A program made the position numbers and the translations under genes. 37,267 bases of DNA from Anaerolineales bacterium (GTDB lineage: Bacteria; Chloroflexota; Anaerolineae; Anaerolineales; Villigracilaceae): NCBI GenBank assembly GCA_014379595.1, contig JACMLM010000045.1, positions 1 to 37,267 on the forward strand. Direction: 5' to 3'. The notes beneath the pieces are model-generated. The model did not search any database. It saw only the letters and a list, made by a program, of their open reading frames with translations, and was not told the origin of the DNA. Of this stretch, positions 26,740 to 34,008 are shown one piece after another; the first letter of the stretch is position 1, and every line of letters begins with the position of its first letter.

Positions 26740-27702
26740 ATGAACAATACTTCCTCTCCCCACTTCCACATCCGCGACGTGCCGATTTATGGTGACACCA
26801 TCCTCGCGCCCATGGACGGCTACTCCGATTGGCCGTTCCGTTCCCTTTGCCGCGAACTGGGTTCAGCCATGAGTTATACCGAATTCGTCAAAGTCGAGAA
26901 AATCCTTAGTCGTTCCAAGGAACCCGCTAAACGACTCTACTTCACCGACGTTGAACGTCCTATTACATTTCAAATCTATGGCGACGATCCAGATTTAATT
27001 CTAAAAGCTGCTTTGAAAATACAGGTATTAAATCCAGATATCATTGACCTCAACATGGGCTGCCCAGCCAAAAGCATAGCAGAGCGTGGCGCAGGTGTTG
27101 GTATGATGCCTTCTCCATTAAAAATCGCGCGTACATTCAAGAAGTTAACTTCCGCATTGAAAGTTCCAGTGACCGGGAAAATTCGCCTCGGCTGGGATAA
27201 AAACAAAAACTATAAATTGATTGCGCGTATCGTGGAAGAGAATGGCGGTTCACTGATCGCAGTTCATGGCCGCACAAAAGAACAACGCTACACAGGCAAT
27301 GCAGATTGGGACGCTGTTGCTGAAGTTAAAGCAAGCGTAAAAATCCCTGTCATCGGAAGCGGCGATGTAAGAAGAGTTATAGATATTGAACGCATGAAAA
27401 AATATACAAGTTGTGACGCAGTCATGGTTGGACGCGGCGCACTTGCAAACCCCTGGATATTTTCAAAGCTTGACCGCGAACAAGTGACACCTGAGCAGGT
27501 ACAACAAACTGTCCGCAGGCATCTTGCGAAGAGCGTTGAATTTTATGGCGACGAAGACGGCTCACGATTATTCCGTAAATACGCCGTACAATATTTGCTG
27601 ATGCAAACCCTCACACGTGAAACACGCAAACAAATCCTCAAACCCATGCCATCGGGTGAATTTCTTGAAATGCTTAATCAAGTCTACACAGTCACCGCAT
27701 AA
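26740..27702 (+). CDS. dus: tRNA-dihydrouridine synthase, 320 aa
   Basis: FMN enzyme that reduces specific uridines in tRNA with NADPH. ILAPMDGYSDWPFRSLCREL binds FMN. NMGCPAKSI carries the catalytic C108, and GKIRLGWD, AVHGRTKEQRYTG and IPVIGSGDVR follow in order, then GRGALANPWIF. The Dus subgroup (A, B or C) is not clear. The ATG at 26740 is chosen because the in-frame ATG at 26719 lies inside the msrA terminator hairpin. How dus is transcribed past that terminator is unclear; TATACT at 26698-26703 could serve as its -10. Confidence 0.9.
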   Translation: MNNTSSPHFHIRDVPIYGDTILAPMDGYSDWPFRSLCRELGSAMSYTEFVKVEKILSRSKEPAKRLYFTDVERPITFQIYGDDPDLILKAALKIQVLNPDIIDLNMGCPAKSIAERGAGVGMMPSPLKIARTFKKLTSALKVPVTGKIRLGWDKNKNYKLIARIVEENGGSLIAVHGRTKEQRYTGNADWDAVAEVKASVKIPVIGSGDVRRVIDIERMKKYTSCDAVMVGRGALANPWIFSKLDREQVTPEQVQQTVRRHLAKSVEFYGDEDGSRLFRKYAVQYLLMQTLTRETRKQILKPMPSGEFLEMLNQVYTVTA

Positions 27703-27713
27703 TTTTGTGTTTA

Positions 27714-27764
27714 TTCAGCAGTTGCACTGCTGAAATATTAGCTTATCGCAGTGCAACTGCGATA
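27714..27764. repeat. REPIN-like double hairpin, copy 2
   Basis: TTCAGCAGT-TGC-ACTGCTGAA (27714-27734) and TATCGCAGT-GCA-ACTGCGATA (27744-27764), both with perfect 9-bp arms; the second can extend by one more pair. The loops TGC and GCA are complementary, as in an inverted pair. Compare 15777-15832. Confidence 0.85.
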
Positions 27765-27779
27765 ATAACCAAGTTGACG

Positions 27780-27785
27780 TATAAT
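27780..27785 (+). promoter_or_regulatory. -10 box exactly 6 bases before the DUF6391-like ATG
   Basis: TATAAT, CATATT, ATG. TTGACG directly abuts the -10 and so cannot be its -35. There is no Shine-Dalgarno. Confidence 0.6.
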
Positions 27786-27791
27786 CATATT

Positions 27792-28280
27792 ATGATCCTC
27801 GACCTTCCTCTCCTTCTCGAAACCCGACGCAATCATGCACTTGAACATGCCACGCTGCATATTCTTGCGCGAACACATCAGGGCAACAACATGGGCGGAC
27901 ATTCCAACCCGACAGGATTTTTTCTGTTCGGAAATTTTGAAACGCAAGACATATGGACTGCCGCAACTGAAGCCTTGACTCGATTACGTTCTGGCGAAAG
28001 CGGATTAGCCATTCACCCGGGGTGCGGCACCAATATGGCAGCGACCGCGCTTCTTCCTGGATTTATGGCCTGGCTCCCGCTTCGAGGAACAAAATCTACA
28101 ATGTGGCGACTCCTGCTTGTCCCCATTGCATTGATTCTGGCTGTTGCTGGTTATTACCTGAGCCGTCCGCTTGGGCCATGGCTGCAAAAGAATGTCACCA
28201 CTGAAGCAAAGATGGGCGAAATGCAAATCATAGACATCATCCCCGTCCGCAAGGGTGTGCATCGAGTCATCACGAAATAA
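27792..28280 (+). CDS. Small membrane protein, DUF6391-like, 162 aa
   Basis: It begins MILDLPLLLETRRNHALEHATLHIL; the R-N-H-A-L-E-H-A-T box is the reason for the DUF6391 assignment, made from memory of the family. GNNMGGHSNPTGFFLFG and LAIHPGCGTNMAATALLPGF follow, then a hydrophobic span (about 119-138). His- and Cys-containing boxes could bind metal. The function is unknown; relatives occur in Chloroflexota and cyanobacteria. The ATG at 27792 has a TATAAT 6 bases before it; the longer frame back to 27705 would run through the double-hairpin repeat and is rejected. Confidence 0.72.
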   Translation: MILDLPLLLETRRNHALEHATLHILARTHQGNNMGGHSNPTGFFLFGNFETQDIWTAATEALTRLRSGESGLAIHPGCGTNMAATALLPGFMAWLPLRGTKSTMWRLLLVPIALILAVAGYYLSRPLGPWLQKNVTTEAKMGEMQIIDIIPVRKGVHRVITK

Positions 28281-28304
28281 AGGGGTGGACGGCCGTCCAC
28301 TCCT
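28281..28304. repeat. 24-bp near-perfect palindrome before holA
   Basis: AGGGGTGGACGG and CCGTCCACTCCT are complementary with one G-U pair; the core GTGGACGGCCGTCCAC (28285-28300) is perfect. CCTACGG follows, so the outer form resembles the GTAGGG-ended repeats. It lies between the DUF6391-like gene and holA and may act as a terminator. Confidence 0.7.
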
Positions 28305-28315
28305 ACGGTCAATTT

Positions 28316-29287
28316 ATGTCCAATGTAATCTTCCTCTACGGCAACGATGAATTCGCTATCACACGCAGACTCAAAGACTTTGAGTCTGATTTTAGTGACC
28401 CAACTACTGCGGGCATGAACACAGCGCATCTTGAAGCGCGAACTATGAGTGAAGACGAATTGAATAACGCGGTCAATGCCATGCCGTTTCTCGCATCAAA
28501 ACGATTGGTGATCATTTCCAACCCTTCGGCAAAATATAGCAACCCTGCTACACGTAAAAAATTTGAAGAGTACATTGGCAATGTCCCCGATTCGGCGCGG
28601 CTTGTGATCCATGAATTGATGGAGCCAAAAGAAGCCGAGAAGCATTGGTTAATGAAATGGGCAGGCAAGAATACAACTGCGATCAAAACGCAGGCTTTTA
28701 TGCTCCCAAAACAAAGGGACATGACAGGCTGGATCGTGAACGAAGTAAAGAAACAAGATGGCAAGATAGACCCAGCTGCTGCATCCAAACTTGCTGAAAT
28801 GGTCGGTGTGGATACTCGTCAGGCGGGGATGGAAATTGCCAAACTGCTGGCCTATGTCAATTGGGCAAGACCAGTTCAAGGGTCAGATGTTGAAGCGGTT
28901 TGTATCGTCACATCCCAGCAAAGTGTATTTGATTTTGTCGATGCCCTGTCACAGGGAAATGCAAAGTCCGCACAAAAGCTTTTGCACCGCCTGCTTGAGA
29001 ATGAAGATTCATTTTCTTTGTGGGGCATGGTCGTGCGTCAATTTAGGTTATTGATACAAGCGCGTGAAATTTTAGACGGCCGCGGAAACAAGGATGATGT
29101 GGCGCGCGCATTAGGTGTTCACCCCTATGTTGCAGAAAAAACAACAGGGCAGGCAGGGCGTTTCTCAATTGAAGCCTTGGAAAATATCTATCATCGTTTA
29201 TTGAACATTGATGAGAGAGTAAAAAGAAGCCAGATCACTTTGGATCTGGCTCTGGATACTTTGATCGTTGAACTGGCGGGGAAATAA
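28316..29287 (+). CDS. holA: DNA polymerase III delta subunit
   Basis: The clamp-loader subunit that opens the beta sliding clamp. VIFLYGNDEFAITRRLKDFE is the N-terminal HolA signature, and the degenerate AAA fold lacks a P-loop, as expected. AMPFLASKRLVIISNP, LVIHELMEP, KLAEMVGVDTRQAGMEIAKLLAYV and SVFDFVDALSQGNAKSA are in register with the family. Its 323 aa is normal. There is no obvious Shine-Dalgarno. The stop is only 3 bp from the convergent stop of the next gene. Confidence 0.88.
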   Translation: MSNVIFLYGNDEFAITRRLKDFESDFSDPTTAGMNTAHLEARTMSEDELNNAVNAMPFLASKRLVIISNPSAKYSNPATRKKFEEYIGNVPDSARLVIHELMEPKEAEKHWLMKWAGKNTTAIKTQAFMLPKQRDMTGWIVNEVKKQDGKIDPAAASKLAEMVGVDTRQAGMEIAKLLAYVNWARPVQGSDVEAVCIVTSQQSVFDFVDALSQGNAKSAQKLLHRLLENEDSFSLWGMVVRQFRLLIQAREILDGRGNKDDVARALGVHPYVAEKTTGQAGRFSIEALENIYHRLLNIDERVKRSQITLDLALDTLIVELAGK

Positions 29288-29290
29288 TAA

Positions 29291-30109
29291 TTAAGGTGCT
29301 TTCCCTTTGCACGGTATAATGGACGGATCACTACCGGGGTATATTACAACGGTACACAAAACAGTATAGTCATCTTCATAATGAGCAGTTACATCGATGC
29401 CCACTGTTGAATACACAGATGGAACCTGACTGAGGGTATAAGGTTGATCCGCATGTTCTGGGAACCCTTCAGTTTTCAAAAGAGGCGTTTGATACTCATC
29501 AGGGGATGAAGCTCGCGACGCATCTTGCAAAATGCCATGAATAATATATACAGCCTGTTCAGCCTTTGGATTCATCTTTCCATAGATACCAGGAATTAAT
29601 CCCAGCACAATAATGATCACAAAATTTACAAGAAATACTTTTCTGCGTGCCCATCCATTCTCATATAGTGCATGAACAAATCGGCGTGCAAGCCAGAAAA
29701 ATATATAAGCGAGCGGGGTCATAATGGCTGTAAAGGGAAGAGCCAGCCCAAGCAGAACCAGCAAATTCAAAAAGATACTGTCTATACCCTGTACAAAATT
29801 AATAATGAGGATCGTGGCCGCCATGCTGAACGCAGACAGCAAAATACTCATCCAGCCTTCGGATGAAAGCGCAGCCAACCCGGCCAGAAAGCCGCCTAAC
29901 ACTGACCACAACAACCATGAGACGAATAAGGATGACCATTCAACATAAATGGGCAAATCAGGGTACAGCCAAAGGTTTATGAGGGCCGATACAAGCGAGG
30001 CAATGGTCCCAACTAAAAACCCGCTGAGTGCAGCAAAAAGTATACGCTGCGTTCTTTCTGCATTATTTTTTGCAACCAAGGAAGATGTTTCAAAAATTTT
30101 GTTTGTCAT
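29291..30109 (-). CDS. Hypothetical membrane protein with five spans, 272 aa
   Basis: About five hydrophobic helices occupy residues 22-200 (for example GFLVGTIASLVSALINLW; WSVLGGFLAGLAAL). The last 70 residues are soluble and end in DYTVLCTVVIYPGSDPSIIPC. I do not recognise the family. The in-frame TTG at 30130 is rejected because the TATAAT (30116-30121) would lie within the coding region. The ATG at 30109 has that box exactly 6 bases before it, predicting a leaderless mRNA. It is convergent with holA, with 3 bp between stops. Confidence 0.65.
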   Translation of the reverse strand: MTNKIFETSSLVAKNNAERTQRILFAALSGFLVGTIASLVSALINLWLYPDLPIYVEWSSLFVSWLLWSVLGGFLAGLAALSSEGWMSILLSAFSMAATILIINFVQGIDSIFLNLLVLLGLALPFTAIMTPLAYIFFWLARRFVHALYENGWARRKVFLVNFVIIIVLGLIPGIYGKMNPKAEQAVYIIHGILQDASRASSPDEYQTPLLKTEGFPEHADQPYTLSQVPSVYSTVGIDVTAHYEDDYTVLCTVVIYPGSDPSIIPCKGKAP

Positions 30110-30115
30110 AAGGAT

Positions 30116-30121
30116 ATTATA
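30116..30121 (-). promoter_or_regulatory. -10 box exactly 6 bases before the ATG at 30109
   Basis: TATAAT, ATCCTT, ATG on the minus strand. No clear -35. Confidence 0.6.
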
Positions 30122-30132
30122 CATCTCCAAAG

Positions 30133-30522
30133 TTAGAACATTTTTGTCTGCTGGATGTTCTCTTCACCACTTGAACCACTCCAGCCAAATTTCTTTAAGT
30201 CAATTTTATCTTTCACAAACACAACGCCTTCATCCTCCAACAATAGACGTTGTCTCTCAGCTCCGCCGGGTCTTTCACTGATCTTGCCTTGCGAGTTGAT
30301 CACACGCTGCCAGGGGACGTCATCGGGACAATTCGCCATCGCGCCTCCCACCCAACGCGGAGCAAAGGCTGTATAAGCTTCAATCTCCACACCATTAGGT
30401 GGAGGAATCATTTTACCAATTTGCCCATAAGTGGCGACGTGACCGTAGGGAATCTGGCGCACGAGGGTCCAAACTTGTTCATAGTATGTCTGCTGGTTGG
30501 GCGGCGAGGAATAAGATGGCAT
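30133..30522 (-). CDS. Alkyltransferase-like protein (ATL), copy 2, 129 aa
   Basis: The C-terminal DNA-binding domain of O6-methylguanine methyltransferases: YYEQVWTLVRQIPYGHVATYGQIGKMI with the helix-turn-helix, then the active-site motif. The acceptor Cys of PCHRV is replaced by Trp in VPWQRVINSQGKI, so it cannot dealkylate DNA. It should bind alkylated guanine and flag it for nucleotide excision repair, as ATL1/eAtl proteins do. It is about half identical to the next gene upstream (30526-30885), 3 bp away. The C-terminal extension GSSGEENIQQTKMF is extra. Confidence 0.88.
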   Translation of the reverse strand: MPSYSSPPNQQTYYEQVWTLVRQIPYGHVATYGQIGKMIPPPNGVEIEAYTAFAPRWVGGAMANCPDDVPWQRVINSQGKISERPGGAERQRLLLEDEGVVFVKDKIDLKKFGWSGSSGEENIQQTKMF

Positions 30523-30525
30523 TGG

Positions 30526-30885
30526 CTATTTTCCATTCCATCCATATTTTTTCATATCAATTCGGCCCCTGTTATTAAATTCTATGCCTTCATCTTCCAA
30601 TAAAAGTTGATGTCTCCTGGCCTGTGCGCCATCTCGTTCTGTGATTTCACCTTTTGAATTAACCACTCTTTGCCAGGGCACTTCATTGGGGCTATTTTCT
30701 ACTGCATTGCTTACCCACAGTGCACCATATTCGAGATATGTTTCAGAGTCTATGCCAGCAGGTGAATTAATCATTTTTGAGATTTGACCGTAAGAAGCAA
30801 CTTTTCCGCGTGGAATCATGCAAACAATATTCCAGACTTCGGCGTAAAATGCTGGTGGGTTCGGTAGAGATGGAGGTTGAGCCAT
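30526..30885 (-). CDS. Alkyltransferase-like protein (ATL), copy 1, 119 aa
   Basis: The same domain as its neighbour: FYAEVWNIVCMIPRGKVASYGQISKMI, NEVPWQRVVNSKGEITERDGAQ and LLLEDEGIEF. The acceptor Cys is again Trp (PWQRV), the usual choice in ATLs. AAGGA lies 7 bases before the ATG. It follows the 510-aa membrane-protein gene by 14 bp. Tandem ATL genes suggest a duplication; differences in the GIDSETYLEYG loop may change lesion preference. Confidence 0.88.
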   Translation of the reverse strand: MAQPPSLPNPPAFYAEVWNIVCMIPRGKVASYGQISKMINSPAGIDSETYLEYGALWVSNAVENSPNEVPWQRVVNSKGEITERDGAQARRHQLLLEDEGIEFNNRGRIDMKKYGWNGK

Positions 30886-30899
30886 AATGTTTTCCTTTT

Positions 30900-32432
30900 C
30901 TAACGAGGCGCTAGATATTGATAATACAATGATTGCCGAACATTGGCAATAAAATTTCTGGAAAGTTGATCATCCATAAACTCCAACGAGACGATGTCAT
31001 CTGCAACGAGTGAGCCGGGATGCTCTTTTTCCAGCGCACCGGCTTGTTCGAGATGAGTGGCAGGCTCAGTCGGAGTGTCTGCGCGTTGACTTTCATGTAG
31101 AATAAAATAATATTCGTAAGTACGATAAATCGAGCGATTGATCTCGTAAAGCGGAGTCAATGCGCCGAGAAGAAGTAATACGTAAAGAGTAAACCGTAAA
31201 GTGCGAGTTGTTGTTGTTTGGAAAATGACTTCGCCTGTCATAATCATTAAATAAAATAGCGGAGCAATGGAAGCCCGCATGACAAAATCACGCCCAGTAC
31301 CGATTTGAATAAATGGAATCATAAGGAGTAATAAGCCTGTTATCACCCAGCGCGCGTCACGCCATTTAGATGGAGCAAGCACCAACCAGAGAATTCCGCC
31401 TTCAAGAAGGAAAAAAGCGAAAAATTCATTCATTGCAATCGTTTGTAGACCTCTTTCCTGCGCAGCGGCGTTAGAGGAAAAATACAGATAGGAACTAATA
31501 ACAATTACTACGCTAGCAAGCAATATATCAAGACGAATATTTTTGAATAAAGATTTGATATCCCTTCCTTTGAAGAATTGAATTAGCAAGTAAGGTAATA
31601 ATCCAATTGAAGCAAGGGGGGCAAAAAAGAAACATAACGACCAGATGAAAATTTTTCGAAATATCTGAGTATGGAGTGCAGGAGCTTGCTCCTGTATTTC
31701 AAACAGCAAGCTGTTTGACTCCATAATCAATATACAACATAACCACGCAGGGACTGCTTGATTAAAGACCCAAAATAATTGAGTAGTAAAGGATGAATAC
31801 TGTAAATTGCCAGCCCAGATCTCCAAATGTTGAATGGGAGGCCAAAGCGTTGGATAATCACCTTCAAGGAAAAGTGTGCCAATCGCATCCATGCCACTGA
31901 AGAGGATAAGTAAAAGTGCAATTTTGTTCAGTGATGCTTTGAGTTTTAAGCGGAGATGCAATGCTGTCAGAAAAACACCAAGCCATGTCCACAGGAACAG
32001 GAAAAAATTCGCAGCGCCGAAACCAAAGGCTTTGCCAACAAGTGCAGACGGCAGCCAGTATCCGACATAATATACAAGCATTTTTATTGGCCCGCGTTCA
32101 GGTGCAGAATAAATGACAGGCCAATCGTATGTGATGAGGTCACGTAAAACGGCGTTACGCCAATGGTGATCCCAGTTTTGAAAAGCGTATCCGCCCACGC
32201 CGGAGATGAAGACCCATAAACCAGTAAAAAGTAAAAAGTAAAAAGTAGTTCGTGAATAGTAAATAGTGAATGATTGATTATAAAAGTATTGCTTTAACAG
32301 TTGCCATAAGACGTAAAAAATAATCGCAACTACTGGAATTGCAATCGGTAGTCGTAGCCAACCCACACAAAAGATAATGAATGGGATGGTGAGATAGAGG
32401 TAGGTGATGTGAAAAAGCCAGCGCGTTTGCAT
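30900..32432 (-). CDS. Large polytopic membrane protein, possible GT-C type, 510 aa
   Basis: About 12 hydrophobic spans. After the first two, NWDHHWRNAVLRDLITYDWP and MLVYYVGYWLPSALVGKAFG form a conserved acidic/His loop. This D-W-x-x-H-x-x-L motif with YY-G-Y-W-L-P is seen in a group of uncharacterised bacterial membrane proteins that look like GT-C enzymes. Two stretches are repeat-derived: YSRTTFYFLLFTGLW (DNA 32221-32275, AGTAAAA words) and TTTRTLRFTLYVLLLL (31175-31209). A double hairpin at 31673-31722 encodes part of MESNSLLFEIQEQAPAL. Function not established. Confidence 0.6.
   Translation of the reverse strand: MQTRWLFHITYLYLTIPFIIFCVGWLRLPIAIPVVAIIFYVLWQLLKQYFYNQSFTIYYSRTTFYFLLFTGLWVFISGVGGYAFQNWDHHWRNAVLRDLITYDWPVIYSAPERGPIKMLVYYVGYWLPSALVGKAFGFGAANFFLFLWTWLGVFLTALHLRLKLKASLNKIALLLILFSGMDAIGTLFLEGDYPTLWPPIQHLEIWAGNLQYSSFTTQLFWVFNQAVPAWLCCILIMESNSLLFEIQEQAPALHTQIFRKIFIWSLCFFFAPLASIGLLPYLLIQFFKGRDIKSLFKNIRLDILLASVVIVISSYLYFSSNAAAQERGLQTIAMNEFFAFFLLEGGILWLVLAPSKWRDARWVITGLLLLMIPFIQIGTGRDFVMRASIAPLFYLMIMTGEVIFQTTTTRTLRFTLYVLLLLGALTPLYEINRSIYRTYEYYFILHESQRADTPTEPATHLEQAGALEKEHPGSLVADDIVSLEFMDDQLSRNFIANVRQSLYYQYLAPR
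31673..31722. repeat. Three-stem palindromic element inside a coding frame
   Basis: The outer arms are GGAGT (31673-31677) and ACTCC (31718-31722). Inside are CAGGAG-CTTG-CTCCTG (31679-31694) and TCAAACAG-CAAG-CTGTTTGA (31699-31718). The loops CTTG and CAAG are complementary, the same inverted-pair design as the double hairpins at 15777 and 27714 but with a different core. The frame stays open. Confidence 0.7.
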
Positions 32433-32446
32433 AATTTATTTATTGT

Positions 32447-32511
32447 AGTAGGGGCGACCCTTCAAGGCAATTCTTAAGACGTATGACTATTCTGAACGGG
32501 TCGCCCCTACT
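32447..32511. repeat. GTAGGGGCGACCC inverted repeat overlapping a stop codon
   Basis: AGTAGGGGCGACCC (32447-32460) and GGGTCGCCCCTACT (32498-32511) are perfect 14-bp arms around a 37-base loop. The TAG stop of the gene at 32507-33997 lies inside the right arm. It can serve as terminator between the two membrane-protein genes. Confidence 0.75.
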
Positions 32512-33997
32512 GTTGCAATTCATATATTACATAATCGTCTTTCTGAATTGTAACGGAATAATTCTCAGTCAAGAACACGCGTAATTCAGGGAATTCGCGA
32601 GATGTATTTATACCTGAAACCCAAGGTTTATCTATCGCGGTGACTTCAATAATAAAGTTTGGATTTGCAAGTTTCAAATCGTTTATAAAATCTGCACGCA
32701 GGGATTGGATATATGGCGTTGAGATATGATGATAAAAATAAAAGTCAAATATATAAGGTGTGGCGATATGTGCACGTGTTTCAAGCATTGCAAGCAAGGT
32801 TCCGCCCGTCCAATCTAGGGGCTGGACGGTGTCACCCTCTTCGAGATTCTTTTCCAGGAAATGCGAAATTTCATCCGCACGGCTGGCGGCGATGAAGATG
32901 GGTTTGCCTTCGAGTTGACGCAGAAAAGCAGTTGATGGACGGATGGTTAAAAGGATAACGACTAGAAGGGTGAAAGATGAAATAAAAGTCAAAGGTCGAA
33001 GGTCAACGGTCGAAAGAGATAATGAAGCTAAAAGAATAATGAAATAGAGAAATGGAACATAATGGTATTCAAAGAATTGACCCGACAAAGCGGGGTAAAT
33101 GGCATAGCATAATACAAGGCTTGCCAGTAAATAAACTCTTTTACTTTGATTGAGATATATACCGATCAATGCGGGAATGATCCAGAGTGCGTTTCCACCG
33201 AGACGAAAGAACTGATTCAGCAAAAATGGGATTCGCCCAAGCCCGGTGTTCATCGCCATTTGACCATCAATTTGCGAATAAAGCGGCCAGTAATTAATGG
33301 CAATGTTGATGAAGGGAGTCAATGCGCCTGTGACAGCAAGCCATACGATCATAATCAATATCGGAATCAAAAACCCTGCCACAGTGGGGAGAATACTTGC
33401 CTTCGCCGCATCGAGCAGAGTCAACTTGAAGCGTTTGACCATGTCACTCATGTCAAAGAGCAGAATGGGGATGAGTCCGATCGCTGCGTGGGGTTTGAGA
33501 GTGGCTGCCAGACCAAAGAAAAATCCAATAGCGAGGCGATGTTTGAGAGTCAGGTCATCACGCATGGTTATATAAACAGCAAGCGCGATGAAGAGAAGCA
33601 AAAGATATTCACGTTGAAGCGACATAGACGGGCCGCCTTGAAGATATTTCAAGCCAAAGAGAATCCCAGCGGTGATAGCTGTTATTTTTCCAAAACGACG
33701 CATTGAAAAAAAGGTGATGGTGAGAAGTGCTGTAAGGAGAACGAGATCGAGGATGCGAATACGAAGAGCGCTGAACCCGCTTAAGAAACCCAGCACGGAA
33801 TAAGCGGCAAAACTACCTGGCATTTGAAAATCAAAGATATCGCGATAGGGAATGCGGTCTTCACTTTGCATAAGGAAGGCTTCGTAGAAAAGCGGTGCTT
33901 CGTCATGTGCGATGGGCCATTGCAAAGAGAACGCGGCTTGAACAATAAGTAAAGCAGCGAGGAGAATGACAAAGATTATAAGTATTGTGCGACGCAT
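32507..33997 (-). CDS. GT-C membrane glycosyltransferase (mannosyltransferase-like), 496 aa
   Basis: Eleven or more hydrophobic helices. The first loop has HDEAPLFYEAFLM (D32, E33, the presumed catalytic acid pair), DRIPYRDIFDFQMPGSFAAY and a later LGLAATLKPHAA-type turn. This is the typical pattern of family-39/87 GT-C enzymes using polyprenyl-phosphate sugars. The ATG at 33997 is chosen over the adjacent TTG. Residues STVDLRPLTFISSF are encoded by AAGGTCGAAGGTCAACGGTC word-repeat DNA (32986-33016). It starts 11 bp after the lipoprotein gene, so they may be cotranscribed. Confidence 0.72.
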   Translation of the reverse strand: MRRTILIIFVILLAALLIVQAAFSLQWPIAHDEAPLFYEAFLMQSEDRIPYRDIFDFQMPGSFAAYSVLGFLSGFSALRIRILDLVLLTALLTITFFSMRRFGKITAITAGILFGLKYLQGGPSMSLQREYLLLLFIALAVYITMRDDLTLKHRLAIGFFFGLAATLKPHAAIGLIPILLFDMSDMVKRFKLTLLDAAKASILPTVAGFLIPILIMIVWLAVTGALTPFINIAINYWPLYSQIDGQMAMNTGLGRIPFLLNQFFRLGGNALWIIPALIGIYLNQSKRVYLLASLVLCYAIYPALSGQFFEYHYVPFLYFIILLASLSLSTVDLRPLTFISSFTLLVVILLTIRPSTAFLRQLEGKPIFIAASRADEISHFLEKNLEEGDTVQPLDWTGGTLLAMLETRAHIATPYIFDFYFYHHISTPYIQSLRADFINDLKLANPNFIIEVTAIDKPWVSGINTSREFPELRVFLTENYSVTIQKDDYVIYELQQ

Positions 33998-34008
33998 CAA
34001 GAGAATCT

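Noticed and set aside
27774-27779. TTGACG as a -35 box
   Set aside because: It directly abuts the TATAAT at 27780, so the spacing is zero instead of about 17 bp.
27705-27791. Longer N-terminus for the DUF6391-like protein
   Set aside because: It would translate the double-hairpin repeat and the -10 box, and the conserved family sequence begins at the later ATG.
31673-31722. Cloverleaf-like three-stem fold, possible tRNA
   Set aside because: Too short for a tRNA (50 bases), no T-loop, no anticodon arm geometry, and it lies within an open coding frame.
33146-33706. 186-aa plus-strand frame opposite the GT-C gene
   Set aside because: Antisense shadow of a coherent membrane protein; Cys/His/Asn-rich and without a recognisable domain.
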